64,000 nucleotides of DNA from Plasmodium coatneyi (Eukaryota > Apicomplexa > Aconoidasida > Haemosporida > Plasmodiidae): the NCBI RefSeq assembly GCF_001680005.1, contig NC_033561.1, positions 682,001 to 746,000 of the forward strand. Reading direction: 5' to 3'. Of the stretch, positions 45,189 through 55,731 are shown in pieces. The position numbers were made by a program, and so were the translations under genes. Position 1 is the first letter of the stretch. Each line of letters starts with the position of its first letter. The notes below the pieces were generated by a model. It was not told where the DNA came from. It did not search any database and saw only the letters and a program-made list of their open reading frames with translations.

Positions 45189-45557
45189 TCATCCATCTTT
45201 TTTTATTCTCCGTTTGTCTTGGATGTATCTGTAGTGGGGGGTAGGGGAGGAGTGAAAAGGAAGAGGCGTGCAATAGTTGGTCGCACGTGAGGGGGTATGT
45301 ATGTGGTGTTATGAAAAAGTGCCAAGACGGTGCAGCGGGTCCTTTCACCTCCCCCCTGCCTGGGTGTCCCTCCTCTGAGCTGACCTGTTAATAACACTTT
45401 TGGGGACAAACTCGAGGGAGTACTTTTGCACATATTTGGAGTTCATGAGGAAGGGTTTATTTTTGCAGTGCAGAAAGTACGGGAGGACGTTTTTCTTTAA
45501 CCCATATGTGAAAAACTTTTTAATGTGCTTGGAACACTTTCCAGCTGTGATGGTCAT
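45189..45557 (-). CDS. Small basic protein of unknown function, 2 exons
   Basis: Not recognised. Exon 1 45385-45557 begins MTITAGKCSKHIKKFFTYGL and exon 2 45189-45228 ends YIQDKRRIKKDG; the junction is AG|A (Arg), donor GTCAGC, acceptor CTACAG, giving 70 residues. It is strongly basic with aromatic residues and no membrane helix, like small organellar ribosomal proteins, but no family is identified. It lies tail-to-tail with SPO11, only about 90 bases from its stop. The weak donor is the main doubt; reading through it adds a short tail (SAQRRDTQAGGR). Confidence 0.5.
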
Positions 45558-46444
45558 CGTTGCACGTGTGTCCCGGCGAAGAAAAACGGCACCGCGGAAG
45601 GTGGGTAAAAAAGTTGAAGTGTAAAATGGTCCACGTTTTTTTTTTTTTAATTCTTTTTATTTCTTCTTTCGCATGTTTACCCTTTCAACTTTGAACGGGT
45701 TCGTTATTACGCCAAATGGGCAAACATAGGTGGTGGCAATTCCAGCGGGGGATCAGCTTAAATACACAAGTTGTTAATTTATACCATCGGGATCGAACCC
45801 CACCCACCCCGTTTTATTTTCCCCTGGGTATGGGCGGAAGAGCAGAGACGGAAAAATGGGCCGAATCTCCATCAAAAAAAAAAAAAAAAAAAATACATAT
45901 ATATGTACATGCATATAAATGCATTTGTTTATGAGCATCCTAACCTGCTCCTAATTTGTTGACAAATTTTTCCCCCTTTCGGCGCGCCCTACAATGGAGG
46001 AAGAAACAAAGCAACAAAAAAAGGCTCCCATGATGTAATGATCCCATCATTTCATCATCCCATGGTAGAATATTTCCATAGGAATATATCGCTCTGTACC
46101 ATAACCACACCGTACTTACCATGCTGCGGTTCTGAGTTGTAAATCCTCTTTCTGCATTTCGACCAAGGGGAGAGAAAAAGGGGCCCTCCTTTGCGAAGCG
46201 TTATCCACTAAAGTGTTGCATGTACGCAAACGGAGGAGCCACGACAAGGGCAACGTGATAAAGCGCAATAAAGTTATAAGTGCGGGGGGAGGTTCATAAA
46301 AAAGGGGAAAAGCGAACAGGGGAGAAGTACCTGCCAAGCTTTTCCTCTTCCCTTCGCTGGTAAAATTCACCACGTCTGCAACAGTTCTTTCTCCCCATCA
46401 AACCGCCACACAGTTAAAACAACGGCGCTGAGCCGAACGTTACA
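45558..46444. promoter_or_regulatory. Divergent region between small basic protein (-) and RPB7 (+)
   Basis: About 890 bases between start codons, with an A-run at 45874-45892 and a T-run at 45640-45649. No supported exon; presumably carries both promoters. Confidence 0.45.
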
Positions 46445-47167
46445 ATGTACTTCGTCATAGAGGAATGGAAAAATGTAATAATAAAGCCAAGTCAGCTGGG
46501 CCCGAGATACCAGCAGTACATAGAAGATATGCTGCGAAATAGTGTAGAAGGTCAGTGCAATGCCAAGTATGGATACATAATTTGCGTCATCCGCATAATT
46601 CATAGTGAGCCTGGACGTGTACAGGACGGAACGAGCATGATCGTTGTGAAGGTCAAATACCAGGCCATCGTCTTCAAGCCGTTTAAGGACGAGGTGGGTT
46701 ACTGTTCTTCCCCAGTGAACGGGATCCATATGGTTGGAGGACGCTGATGGGGAAACTTCACCCCTGCACCGTCTATGCGTAGATTGAGTTGATTCAACCG
46801 ATCGGTGTATGCAGCATACTGCACATTCCTCCCCTTTTTTTTTTTTTTTTTTTTTTAAATTTTGCCTGACTGCCCATTGTAGGTACTCGACGCAGTCGTC
46901 ACGGACGTAAACAAACTGGGTTTCTTCGCTCAGGCAGGCCCTCTCAAAATTTTCATATCGAGAACAGCCATTCCCAAGTACTTCGAATACTCGGAGGATT
47001 CCCACTACCCCTGTTTTTCCTCAGGAGTGTACAACATAAAACCGCAGACAACAGTGAGGATAAAACTGCAAGGTATTCGCTACGATTTGTCCAACATGTT
47101 TGCAATTGCTACCATTAACAATGAGTACCTAGGATGCATCGAGTCGAACACATTGCACGTTATGTGA
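46445..47167 (+). CDS. RPB7: RNA polymerase II subunit RPB7, 2 exons
   Basis: Exons 46445-46693 and 46883-47167 (donor GTGGGT, acceptor TTGTAG, phase 0), 177 residues. The N-terminal tip domain has LGPRYQQYIEDMLRNSVEGQ and GYIICVIRI; the second exon has the OB-fold part with DAVVTDVNKLGFFAQAGP and the end IESNTLHVM. RPB7 pairs with RPB4 as a stalk on Pol II, binding nascent RNA. Length is close to human RPB7 (172). The intron carries the T-run repeat listed separately. Confidence 0.95.
46835..46870 (+). repeat. Poly(T) plus AAATTTTGCCTGAC repeat in RPB7 intron
   Basis: Twenty-two T residues followed by AAATTTTGCCTGAC, identical over 36 bases to 42685-42720. It lies about 12 bases before the intron's acceptor site, so the T-run probably serves as the polypyrimidine tract. 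Confidence 0.85.
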
Positions 47168-47546
47168 TTTATGTGAGAGGGGTAATTTTTTTTTTTTCAA
47201 TTTTTTAATTAAAATAAAAATGTGTGCATATGGATGAATATACGTGCTTCGTAGCTGCGTAAACCTTGTAGGGGAGAGCCATTTTGTTTTGACCTCTCCC
47301 CATTCGCACGAACACGGCATTTTTTTTTTTCCTTTTTTTTTGCGCATTTGTTTCCACACAAAAGAGACATGGAGGAAACATTCTGCTTTAAACGTATGGA
47401 CAGTCACCCAACGGAGGTGACACTTTCTAATCAGGGGGAATACGAACATGTGCTGATGACAACACTGGCATAGAATCGTACGAAGTTGCAAGAATCATGC
47501 GCTTGGAATTTTTAGCCCCTCTATAGTGAGCCATAAAACCGTTTTA

Positions 47547-47598
47547 GCTAGCTCAACCCAGCTAGCTATCTATTTGGCTATTTTTTTTTTTTTTTTTT
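47547..47598 (-). repeat. Poly(A)-hairpin dispersed repeat, copy 2
   Basis: Exact reverse complement of 26266-26317: 34 unique bases with the GCTAGCT / AGCTAGC hairpin next to 18 A (T on the + strand). It lies about 380 bases beyond the RPB7 stop in antisense orientation. Confidence 0.9.
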
Positions 47599-49454
47599 CC
47601 TACGCGTGAAAAGTGCAATCGGGAAAGTACACACATTTGTGTGCAAGGAAGGAAGTATCCTTCTGTACACATTTGTGCTACGTTCAGTATGAAGCAAATG
47701 TAGTGGGCAAATATGGAGGGAAACTCCAATATGTGATTATTTTTAATTATTTTTTTTTCCCTTTTCACAATGCGGGTAACGTAATTGCCAAGTGAGAGTA
47801 ATCATGTCGACGTAGCCAGTTCGGTTGAGGAAGCCCTTTCTTTTATGCTGGAAATTTGGTGGCTCCATCGGCTGCGCGGCATTGGACTGTTCGTCCCTCG
47901 GAACGGTGCGTATTCAATTAACTTGGTGAATTAAAAAAAAAAAAATTTGAGAGAAGAGCAAAGAGGCGCTGATGGGGAAACGTAGTTTGTAAAGGATTCA
48001 CAAAGGAATGGGTGTGTGCCCACCCCTGAGAGTCATTCTCTTTGTTCACTTTGAACGGTGTGCACGTGTGCGCGTGTGTGCATGTACATGTGCACATGCC
48101 ACTTGTTGCTAGAGAAGTTACAAAAAAAGATGCGCAACTATGCACTGCCATCGGAGTGCACGTGCGGGGTGCGCGGGTAGTGAAGAGAAAGTGAACGGAG
48201 TATGCCTTTTCATGGGGCGGCGAGGTTGTAAGTCGTAGAGTTCGCGGAAGGCAAAGTTAACTCAAATCTCTCTAATTTTCCCTGGGGCGAGCAACAAGGA
48301 GAGGCACCTCAAGGGACATGGCAGAAGAGTAATGCAAAAGAGTATCACCAAGCGATAATGCAATGGAGCAGTAAAGTGCGTGTGCAGAAAAAGTCTGGTG
48401 GGCAAAATTTTTTTGGGGGAAATGTAACAAACTAGGAATACACAAATGGGTGAGCAACCTAAGAGGGGTGAGCGGGCGCACACCAGTTCGGTGGTGCTCA
48501 TTCGTGGGTGGTTATTCACCAGTGGTTTATATATCAGCGCCCAGTCATCAATGGGTCGCATGCCAACTGGTTCAGGCGTACACACCTCCGTGTGTGTATC
48601 CGCAAACTACGGCCACACTTACATGTGTGTACTTGCCGGGGGGCAAAAAAAAACAATGAAACGTTAAAAAAGACAATATACAGACTATTCAGTTGCAAGA
48701 ATGAAATACGTGCATTAAGGCAGTTTCGCCTTTCCGAAAAAAAAATATATATATTTTTTTTTTTTTATTTTACACCGTGTGAAGTTCGCTTTTTCTTTTC
48801 AACCTTAACTCAATTTAAACTGGTGCTGAATGATGAGATAAAGTTAAATCAAGCCAACTTGGGAGGACGATTTTGTGAAAAATGCAAGTTGGTTGGAGTT
48901 GCACTGCCCAGCGAGAGCGAGTCCAAGCGGTTTGTCCTCCGGTTCGTGGCGCATCTTGACCAACCAACCGGGGGCAAGTGCTCCCGAGTACGAACAATTG
49001 CAATCTGCTGCGAACAATTACGACCATCCCGAGAAAACTCAATCACGAACAGTTTGCGACGATTCCCAGACGATTTAGCAAACGACTCACCGAAAAATAA
49101 CAAGTGAACAAACCATTAGGGTTGAAACGCGTGCAAATATATAACACAAAGTATCACGAACGTTGGTGTTGAATGAATTATATATAATTCTCCTTGCCGA
49201 TTACGGGTGGAATTGTTTTGCATTTTTCACACTTTCTCGCGTGTATACGTTTCTGCTCGCGCTTGCGCGTCTGACTTTTGCGCTCACATCCGCGTGGATG
49301 TGCACATACGCACAAAAAAAAAAAAAAAAAGTTGAACGAAATTTTTTCTGTTTCACTTTTTGTTTCGCTCATGCGTACATAGTCATCATTATTAGCATTA
49401 TCTTTGCCATCACGGATTGTACGTTTTTTGTTCACCATTAATTGTACATTTTGT

Positions 49455-49550
49455 TCAATGCATTTCTGTTAGTTTTTGTTCACTTAGTTTTTGTTCATTC
49501 AGTTTTTGTTCACCGCATTTTTGTTCACTGCATTTTTGTTAATTTTGTTG
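49455..49550 (+). repeat. Imperfect 15-16-bp tandem repeat (TTTTTGTTCA core)
   Basis: About six copies of a TTTTTGTTCA core spaced 15-16 bases apart, in the upstream region of the peroxiredoxin gene. Confidence 0.75.
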
Positions 49551-49849
49551 ACTACCTGTTCCTGTTTCAGTTACATTTAGTTTTGAATTTTTTTTTTTTC
49601 CCACTCGCCAATTTTTATATTGGTATTCAAATTTGTTCACCCCATTTTCGTTTTCCCCCACTTTGCACATCCATTGTTTGTACGAAAAAACAAAAGTAGC
49701 AAAGCATTCCTTTAGTTTATTTTATTTTTCTTTCTTTTATGCGTCGACTAGCACACGCGTGTGTGTACCAAGTGTTAACACATTTTTGGTGACGCACGTT
49801 TTACTCGAGTTAGGAGTAGTTGGCGAAAATTTAGCAACCATTCAGTAAC

Positions 49850-49985
49850 AACTTAGTGACAACTTAGTGACAACTTAGTGACAACTTAGTGACAACTTAG
49901 TGACAACTTAGTGACAACTTAGTGACAACTTAGTGACAACTTAGTGACAACTTAGTGACAATTTAGTTACAATTTAGTTACAACT
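49850..49985 (+). repeat. 11-bp tandem repeat, about 10 exact copies plus diverged ends
   Basis: Unit ACAACTTAGTG repeats about ten times without change and then decays to ACAATTTAGTT. It ends about 120 bases before the peroxiredoxin start codon, so it probably lies in the 5' leader or core promoter. Confidence 0.9.
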
Positions 49986-50104
49986 TTTTTTATTTTTTTT
50001 AAATAGCCATTTTGCTAACTTTTTTTTTTTTTTTTTTTTTTTAACTAGCCATTTTTGCATAATTTTTTTTTTTTTGCCAATAATCATTTGTATTGTTGAT
50101 CAAA

Positions 50105-52016
50105 ATGATAGAAGGTAAGTTTTGACATTCATGAGTTGGAACATCAGCGAGGGAGCAAGTTGCAAATGCACTTGACACAGAGGGGTGTGTCTGTGCAACT
50201 TGTGTGTTCCGTTTTTGTCTAAGTCTACCGCTTCCTCCCCTGTGTGTACAACAATCGCACACCGTGGGTGCAAGACCGTGCGGAGAGGCCACTCCCCCAA
50301 TGTGCGATTCCGTTTCGCACGTTATTGGTTCGCTTATCCCCCTCACGTGGCCACTTCACTTTTGCCTCCTCCCCGTGCAGACACCCAGTTGACGGAGGAA
50401 ATCCTCAACGCAGAGCTGTTGAACGAGAATAACGAGCAGACCACCCTTCAGGCAGAAATCGAAAAGAACAAGGAACTCAATGGAGTGGTAATCTTCGTGT
50501 ATCCTAAAGCAGACACACCAGGATGTACCGAACAGGCCAAGCTGTACAAGGAGAAGTTTGAGGAGTTCACGTCCAATAACTATGCTGTGTATGGATTGTC
50601 CGCCGATTCAGCTGATGCGCAGGTATGGCACGAGTGAACAAAGTTTAGCTCCGTTTGCGTGAATGATGTGCATGCATATCTTTTCCATTTGATTGGCCTA
50701 TCGGAGGTGTCTTTTTTTCATTTTCGTGAAGATCACACATGTCTTTCGCGTTGTGGGGGCAAAATGTGGGGATATGCTCACCGGTCTGTATGGGAAGTTG
50801 ATTGGTGCGATCGCATCAGGTGCATCCGTTGCATTAATGGGTACATAATTTAACACACTGTTTTTACTTTTTCTTTTTTGCGTCCCCGTTGCAGCTAAAA
50901 TGGAAGGAGAAATTGGAACTGCCCTTTGGACTGCTCTGTGACGTGGAGAAGAATGTGCTAAACTTAATGGGATTCCTGAAGGAGGACGAGAAAATTGCCC
51001 GATCACATGTAGTGATAAAGAACGATTCTGTTGTGTCGTATTTTAAAAAAGGGGTGAAACCAGGAATGTCCGCAGAGAACGTGCTGAACTTTATTATTAA
51101 TGGAGAGAAAGAAGAGGACAATGCGAATGCAGATGGAAACGATGATGATGCAGCTGAGGATGAGACGGAAGGTGGAAACGTTAATGGAGACATTAAGGAA
51201 GAAGGTAATGAAGACGGAGAGGAAGGAGATACCAAAGTTGAAGGCACAGAAGGTAATGAAGAAGAAGGAGGAGAAAACAACGATGCTGAAGGGGAAGGAA
51301 AGAATGATGAAAATGGCAAAGTGAAGGCGGCTGCTTCTTCATCTGCATCGAAGAAATCAAAAGGTGGTGCTTCTGCAGGAGGAAATGCTGCAAAGAGCAA
51401 AAAGAAAACCGTTAAGAAAAGCAACAACGCAGGAAGCAAGAATAGCAAAGCGGCCAAGAAAGGAACGGCTGTGAAAAAAGAAATAAAGAAAAAAGGGAAC
51501 AACAAAGGACAACAGCAAAAGAAGAATGGAAAGGTGACACCGAAGAATAAACTTGCCAAAGGAAAGATGGCAAATACGAAAAAAGGAGGCTCAGGTGGAA
51601 ATGTTAAAAAAGAGAACAAAAACAACAAGAACAACAAGAACAATAAAAATGTGAAGAATAACGCAGCAAAGAACAGCAAAAATAACAGTAAGGCAAATAA
51701 AAATATGAACAAGAAAAATGTCAACAGCAAGGATAAACAGAAAGGAGGAGCTGGGGGCAAAGTGAAGGGCAAAGGTGGAAACGCAAATGCCAATAAAAAA
51801 TCCATGAACAATAATATGAACAAGTCAGGTGGAAAGAAAAACGTCAAAGGAAAGGAGGCAAATAAAAAAGTTGCCAACAAGAAAATAGACAAGAAGAACG
51901 TGCAGGTGTCTAAGAAGAGCAACAGCGCCGCGGGAGGCAAAAACAAAAATGCAAACATAAGCAAGAACAGCGCGAAGAGCAACAAGAACGCGAAAAAGAT
52001 GGTCAAGAAAAAATGA
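50105..52016 (+). CDS. nPrx: Nuclear peroxiredoxin (BCP/PrxQ-like) with long Lys-rich tail, 3 exons
   Basis: Exons 50105-50114 (MIE plus one base), 50381-50622 and 50895-52016; 457 residues. The peroxiredoxin domain covers about 1-165, with FVYPKADTPGCTEQAKLY holding the peroxidatic Cys52. The usual PrxQ resolving cysteine five residues later is absent; the next cysteine is Cys99 (FGLLCDVEKN). The remaining 280 residues are an acidic Glu/Asp/Gly stretch and then a very Lys/Asn-rich tail with many basic nuclear-targeting patches. The P. falciparum orthologue is a nuclear peroxiredoxin reported to associate with chromatin. It should reduce peroxides in the nucleus. The tail is repetitive and probably length-variable. 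Confidence 0.93.
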
Positions 52017-52971
52017 ACACATGGGTAAAATAATTCCTTCCAAGGGAACGTTACCTTCCAAAGGGGAGGTCGTCTGAAGGTATGGAGGACCGATCGGCCC
52101 TGCAAAATCGCCTGCCTAGAGGAGATAAAGACAGCCACTCCGCCATGGAGTGTGCCAACTTCCCCAATAGCACCATGTGTTGCCTTTATGCCTATGCACA
52201 AATACCCATTTCCGTTTGAGGCATCCTGCAGGCATAAGTAAATGTGTGCCGATCTGTTTAAACACAATACGATCCACCCACCCTGGCGCATGCTTTTTTT
52301 TTTGAACGTTTTTTTTTTTTTTTTTTTTCTTCTGCCAATTTTTTCCTACGCATTTTTGTTTTAATTTTTTTAAGCGCCCACATACGGGCGTGTAGTTACG
52401 TAGTGTATGTTGCATGTAGCATAGTTCATGCAGTGTAAGTACGCGTATATAAGTGCATGGCGGTAGCATAGCTTTATGTGCACTCGCCGTACTTGCTCCG
52501 TCTTGGCGCACAAAAAAGAAAAAAAAAATAAAAAAAAGATGTAAAAAATTGTGTAGTGTCACGCGGTGTCCATTTTTTTGAAGTCCCCCAGAAGATGCGT
52601 GTGCACGTTATTTTATTTTATGTTATGTTATTTTTTTTTTTTTTTAACCCTTTTGTTGTACACCCATGGGTATTGTAACATGGGCATTGTCCTCCCGATT
52701 GGTAAAAAAAAAAAAAAAAAAAAAAAAAACAGAACGAAAAAGAAAAAAAAAAAATAGATGAACAAAAAAAAAGTTAAAAAAAAAGACATCGAAAGAGACG
52801 CAAAAGAAACGGCGCGGAAAAATGCATAACCAGTAAGAAGCCACGTTAAAAACTTTTTTTGTTTTTTCGAGACAGAAACTTTTTTTGAGCATTAAATTTT
52901 TATCGAGCCAATAGTAGTGCGTGTGTCGGGCGTTTTCGCAAGGAGCCACACAGATCAGAAGTGTCACCCCG
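52017..52971. other. Convergent intergenic region, peroxiredoxin (+) / RSM22 (-)
   Basis: Tail-to-tail spacer of about 950 bases with T-run 52311-52328 and A-run 52703-52729. Long antisense frames entering it from the peroxiredoxin tail are not genes. Confidence 0.65.
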
Positions 52972-54684
52972 TTACGAACCGTAGAACTGCACCGCACGTG
53001 ATTCAAAGTGTTCGCGTGACTGGCGATCTACGACATCCGTAACGTTTTGGCGGCGCTTCTGCCGATTGTAGAGCCGGTAGAGGTGCTGTTTGGTGCTTTC
53101 CGGGGTGTACAGTCTGGCGTCAGGGCGGCTAATCCTCTTTGTAAAGCGGAAGAGGTCCCCCCAGAGTAACTTCCTCGCACTTTTGTATCCATATCCCTTA
53201 AGAATGGTACCGTTTTTTGTTCGTAAATTAGGTATTAGGGATGAACTTTTGGTGACCACAAGTCGTTCGAAGTTTTGCGGTCTGGAACATACATCGATGA
53301 GGACATGCTTGCCCGACTTGATCGTAGGAAGAATGACCCGTGGCCAGAAGAAAGATTTCTCCTCAGGAGTAGAAGCATCTGCTTCAGATTTGTAGGTTGT
53401 TCTTGGTCCTTCCCCTTTACGAATAACAAGGTAGGAATATTTCAATTCGTCTACATTTTTAGCTCGACTACCTTTACAGTAGATATGGTGAGAGAGTCTA
53501 TGTGTCCTCTGAGAGAAGTGGCACCAGTCCTTGCCTGTTAAAGCTAAAGGACAGATGCTTTCATGAGGACATGGAGCGATGAAATGAAATCTGTCATACT
53601 TCAACTCGGTTATGAAAAGCTCTCTTATCGAATGGATCATGCGGAACCCAGTGGGGGTGCCACTTTCCACAATGATGAGTATCCCTCCAGTGGACAACCT
53701 ATCCCACATGTTTTTTATGTAGAGATTTCTTGCGTTGTAATCATAAAGGGTTAACAACATGTGTGACGTTATTACGAGGTCGTACTTTTCCATGTTGCTG
53801 TAGAGGTTCATCTGGTACAGCACGTTGGGGATGCGCTCCGTCAGATATTTTGAAATGGACTCGAACGAGTCGGACGACTCCACGGCGACTATGTGGCCAC
53901 CACCACTACTACTGCTACTATTGCTATTGCTGCTATTGCTGTTATCGTTGTGGTTGCTGTTTTTGTTACCCCCACTTGGGTACAACTCATTCACCGCCAC
54001 TACAGCTACAGCGGGGACGCCTGAATAGGTCAGCACTTTCTTGGGGGTAAATGCTGGCACCCGGGTCCTGATCTCATGCAGAACTCTATACAAAACACCA
54101 TAGTGGGCATTAAAATTGTGAAGCGTATACGCGATGCACGACTCAGGGAAGAAAGTCATCCTCGCGGGGGAAACGTTCCTCCCTATGTGTCTTGCATCCT
54201 CCGCATGTGCCAGTGCCATTTGCTCTATGTCTTTCCACTTGTTCTGGTACTCTCCCAAATGTTGTTTCAAACATTGGTATGATTTCTTTTCAAGAAGGTT
54301 ATCTAATTTGTTCCTTCCTTTTTTTTTTTTTTTCTTTTCTACTACACAAGCATCCTCCTCATCGTCCACTTCCTCCTGTAACTGATGCAACAATTTTGAG
54401 GGTAGAATTCGAGGCAACTCTACACAGTTCCTGCTTGTTACTTTCTGCATTACATATCGTCCCAATTTTTCCAAATCTTTTTTCTTCACAAATTGTTTTG
54501 CCAAATTGTGTAGTTTTTGCCTGACCTGTTCAGGTATTTTTAATGTTTTTAAGGATACCATACTTACTCGGTCCAGATGGTCCACCTCCTGGGCACTCAA
54601 ACTTTGACTCTCCGCGAGTTTGTCAAACTTGAACCCCCTCAGGGTGGCCATGCCGCGGGCGCCCCCCCGTCTAGGCAGCAGCAT
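52972..54684 (-). CDS. RSM22: RSM22/METTL17-like mitochondrial small-subunit assembly methyltransferase
   Basis: Single exon, 570 residues. The Rsm22 family is seen in YDLVITSHMLLTLYDYNARN (post-SAM motif), GGILIIVESGTPTGFRMI and the cysteine motif APCPHESICPLALTGKDWCH followed by FSQRTHRLSHHIYCKG, whose cysteines bind a metal or Fe-S cluster in the family. Mitochondrial Rsm22/METTL17 binds the small mitoribosomal subunit during assembly. The N-terminus MLLPRRGGARGMATLRGF is basic with few acids, fitting a mitochondrial presequence. A Ser/Asn low-complexity insert (about 240-260) splits the methyltransferase fold. The gene is divergent from MPP10, about 1 kb away. Confidence 0.87.
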   Translation of the reverse strand: MLLPRRGGARGMATLRGFKFDKLAESQSLSAQEVDHLDRVSMVSLKTLKIPEQVRQKLHNLAKQFVKKKDLEKLGRYVMQKVTSRNCVELPRILPSKLLHQLQEEVDDEEDACVVEKKKKKKGRNKLDNLLEKKSYQCLKQHLGEYQNKWKDIEQMALAHAEDARHIGRNVSPARMTFFPESCIAYTLHNFNAHYGVLYRVLHEIRTRVPAFTPKKVLTYSGVPAVAVVAVNELYPSGGNKNSNHNDNSNSSNSNSSSSSGGGHIVAVESSDSFESISKYLTERIPNVLYQMNLYSNMEKYDLVITSHMLLTLYDYNARNLYIKNMWDRLSTGGILIIVESGTPTGFRMIHSIRELFITELKYDRFHFIAPCPHESICPLALTGKDWCHFSQRTHRLSHHIYCKGSRAKNVDELKYSYLVIRKGEGPRTTYKSEADASTPEEKSFFWPRVILPTIKSGKHVLIDVCSRPQNFERLVVTKSSSLIPNLRTKNGTILKGYGYKSARKLLWGDLFRFTKRISRPDARLYTPESTKQHLYRLYNRQKRRQNVTDVVDRQSREHFESRAVQFYGS

Positions 54685-55731
54685 CTCACGTAAGGTGGTG
54701 ACAACTTAAATTACGGCGGCCCTGTGTTTGCTACTATCCTGTGCGTCCATTCGAATTACAATTAGACCTTCTATATAACTTCATCTGGTAGGTAACATCA
54801 TGGGCAGGGCAATACACTCATTAAAAAAGAAAGGTAAAAGCAACATGCTTTCTTACGTGCTGCACGCCATCATCACGCCTCATCAGAGTGGCGTCGTTTC
54901 TTTTTTTTTTTTTCTATGCTACTTTTTTACCAACCTGTGCGCGGGCGGCGAAGTGGTATATTCTCCCATGCCCGCCCACTTTTTGCGTTTTCCCAATTTT
55001 TCCATTCCGCATCCTTTGGCGGGGGACTTACTGTCGAAAAAAAAAATAATTAAAATAAAAAAAATATATATGGCAATAAAAGGTGGCACAAAATACCATG
55101 GCAAGCGTGTGATCTCCTGTTTGTCCCTTTTTTAAATGGTCCAGCGGGGAATCCTAACACGGGTCGGCATAGAAGCGCCCCACCGGAAATGCAGCCAACA
55201 GCCGTTTGCGGTGCTGCTGCACTGTTGGGCTTTCTTCGCTGCTACCAGGTTATTTATTTTTTTTTCCGTCGTAGGGGTAACTGGAAAGAGGGAAAAATGC
55301 CTACCCGTGAAGGAAAAACCTTTTCTGGTGATGACGTTTTAGCGTTCCTTGTCGACGTTATTTTCTGGCGCAAATTGGGGGCATAATTTTGGCACGTTAT
55401 TTGTCATCATTTGACCTTATTTTGGCCATTTTTTTTTTTTTTTTTTTTCTACTTGTTTGCTGTTTGCTGCGGCCTCTTTTTGCTGCTCCTATTTTTTTTT
55501 TTTTCTTGCAACAGTGTACTTTGCGTCCCTTTAGTGAATCAAATGCAGTCTCAGGAGAGACGCGAATGAAACGTCAACCTGGCGGAAAACCGTTTAAGCG
55601 GGCAGATCGAGGGGGCATGTGGAGTAGCCAAGTTGTCATTTTATCGGTAAAGGTTTTCCCACCAAAGGGAATTCAAACTAAAGTTAAAGGATAGTCCCCC
55701 CGAAGAGGAACTTCCAACGTGCCACGACAAC
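54685..55731. promoter_or_regulatory. Divergent region, RSM22 (-) / MPP10 (+), possibly with a small gene
   Basis: About 1 kb between start codons. A + frame at 54800 begins MGRAIHSLKKKG, and stretches at 55136-55250 and 55265-55386 lack stops in one frame, so a small multi-exon gene is conceivable, but I could not join the parts into one convincing protein. T-runs at 54899-54913, 55431-55448 and 55492-55504. Confidence 0.4.

Larger units (their letters stand above)
47168..50104. other. Long intergenic region between RPB7 and nuclear peroxiredoxin, repeat-rich
   Basis: Nearly 3 kb without a supported gene; it should include the RPB7 3' end and the peroxiredoxin promoter and leader. It contains the second poly(A)-hairpin copy, TG/CA-rich stretches near 48060-48100, and two tandem repeats close to the peroxiredoxin start. 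A 199-codon frame at 48508-49107 starts with GTG, crosses a T-run and shows no motif. Confidence 0.55.

Noticed and set aside
48508..49107. 199-codon + frame between RPB7 and peroxiredoxin
   Set aside because: Begins with GTG, includes a poly-Phe run from a T-tract, and shows no motif or splice context.
49850..49985. Regular short repeats considered as a CRISPR-like array
   Set aside because: Units are contiguous with no spacers, and this is a eukaryotic nuclear genome.
50864..52291. 475-codon minus-strand open frame opposite the peroxiredoxin
   Set aside because: It is the antisense shadow of the Lys/Asn/Glu-rich tail, giving Phe/Leu/Ser-rich low complexity with no motif; the + strand gene is secure.
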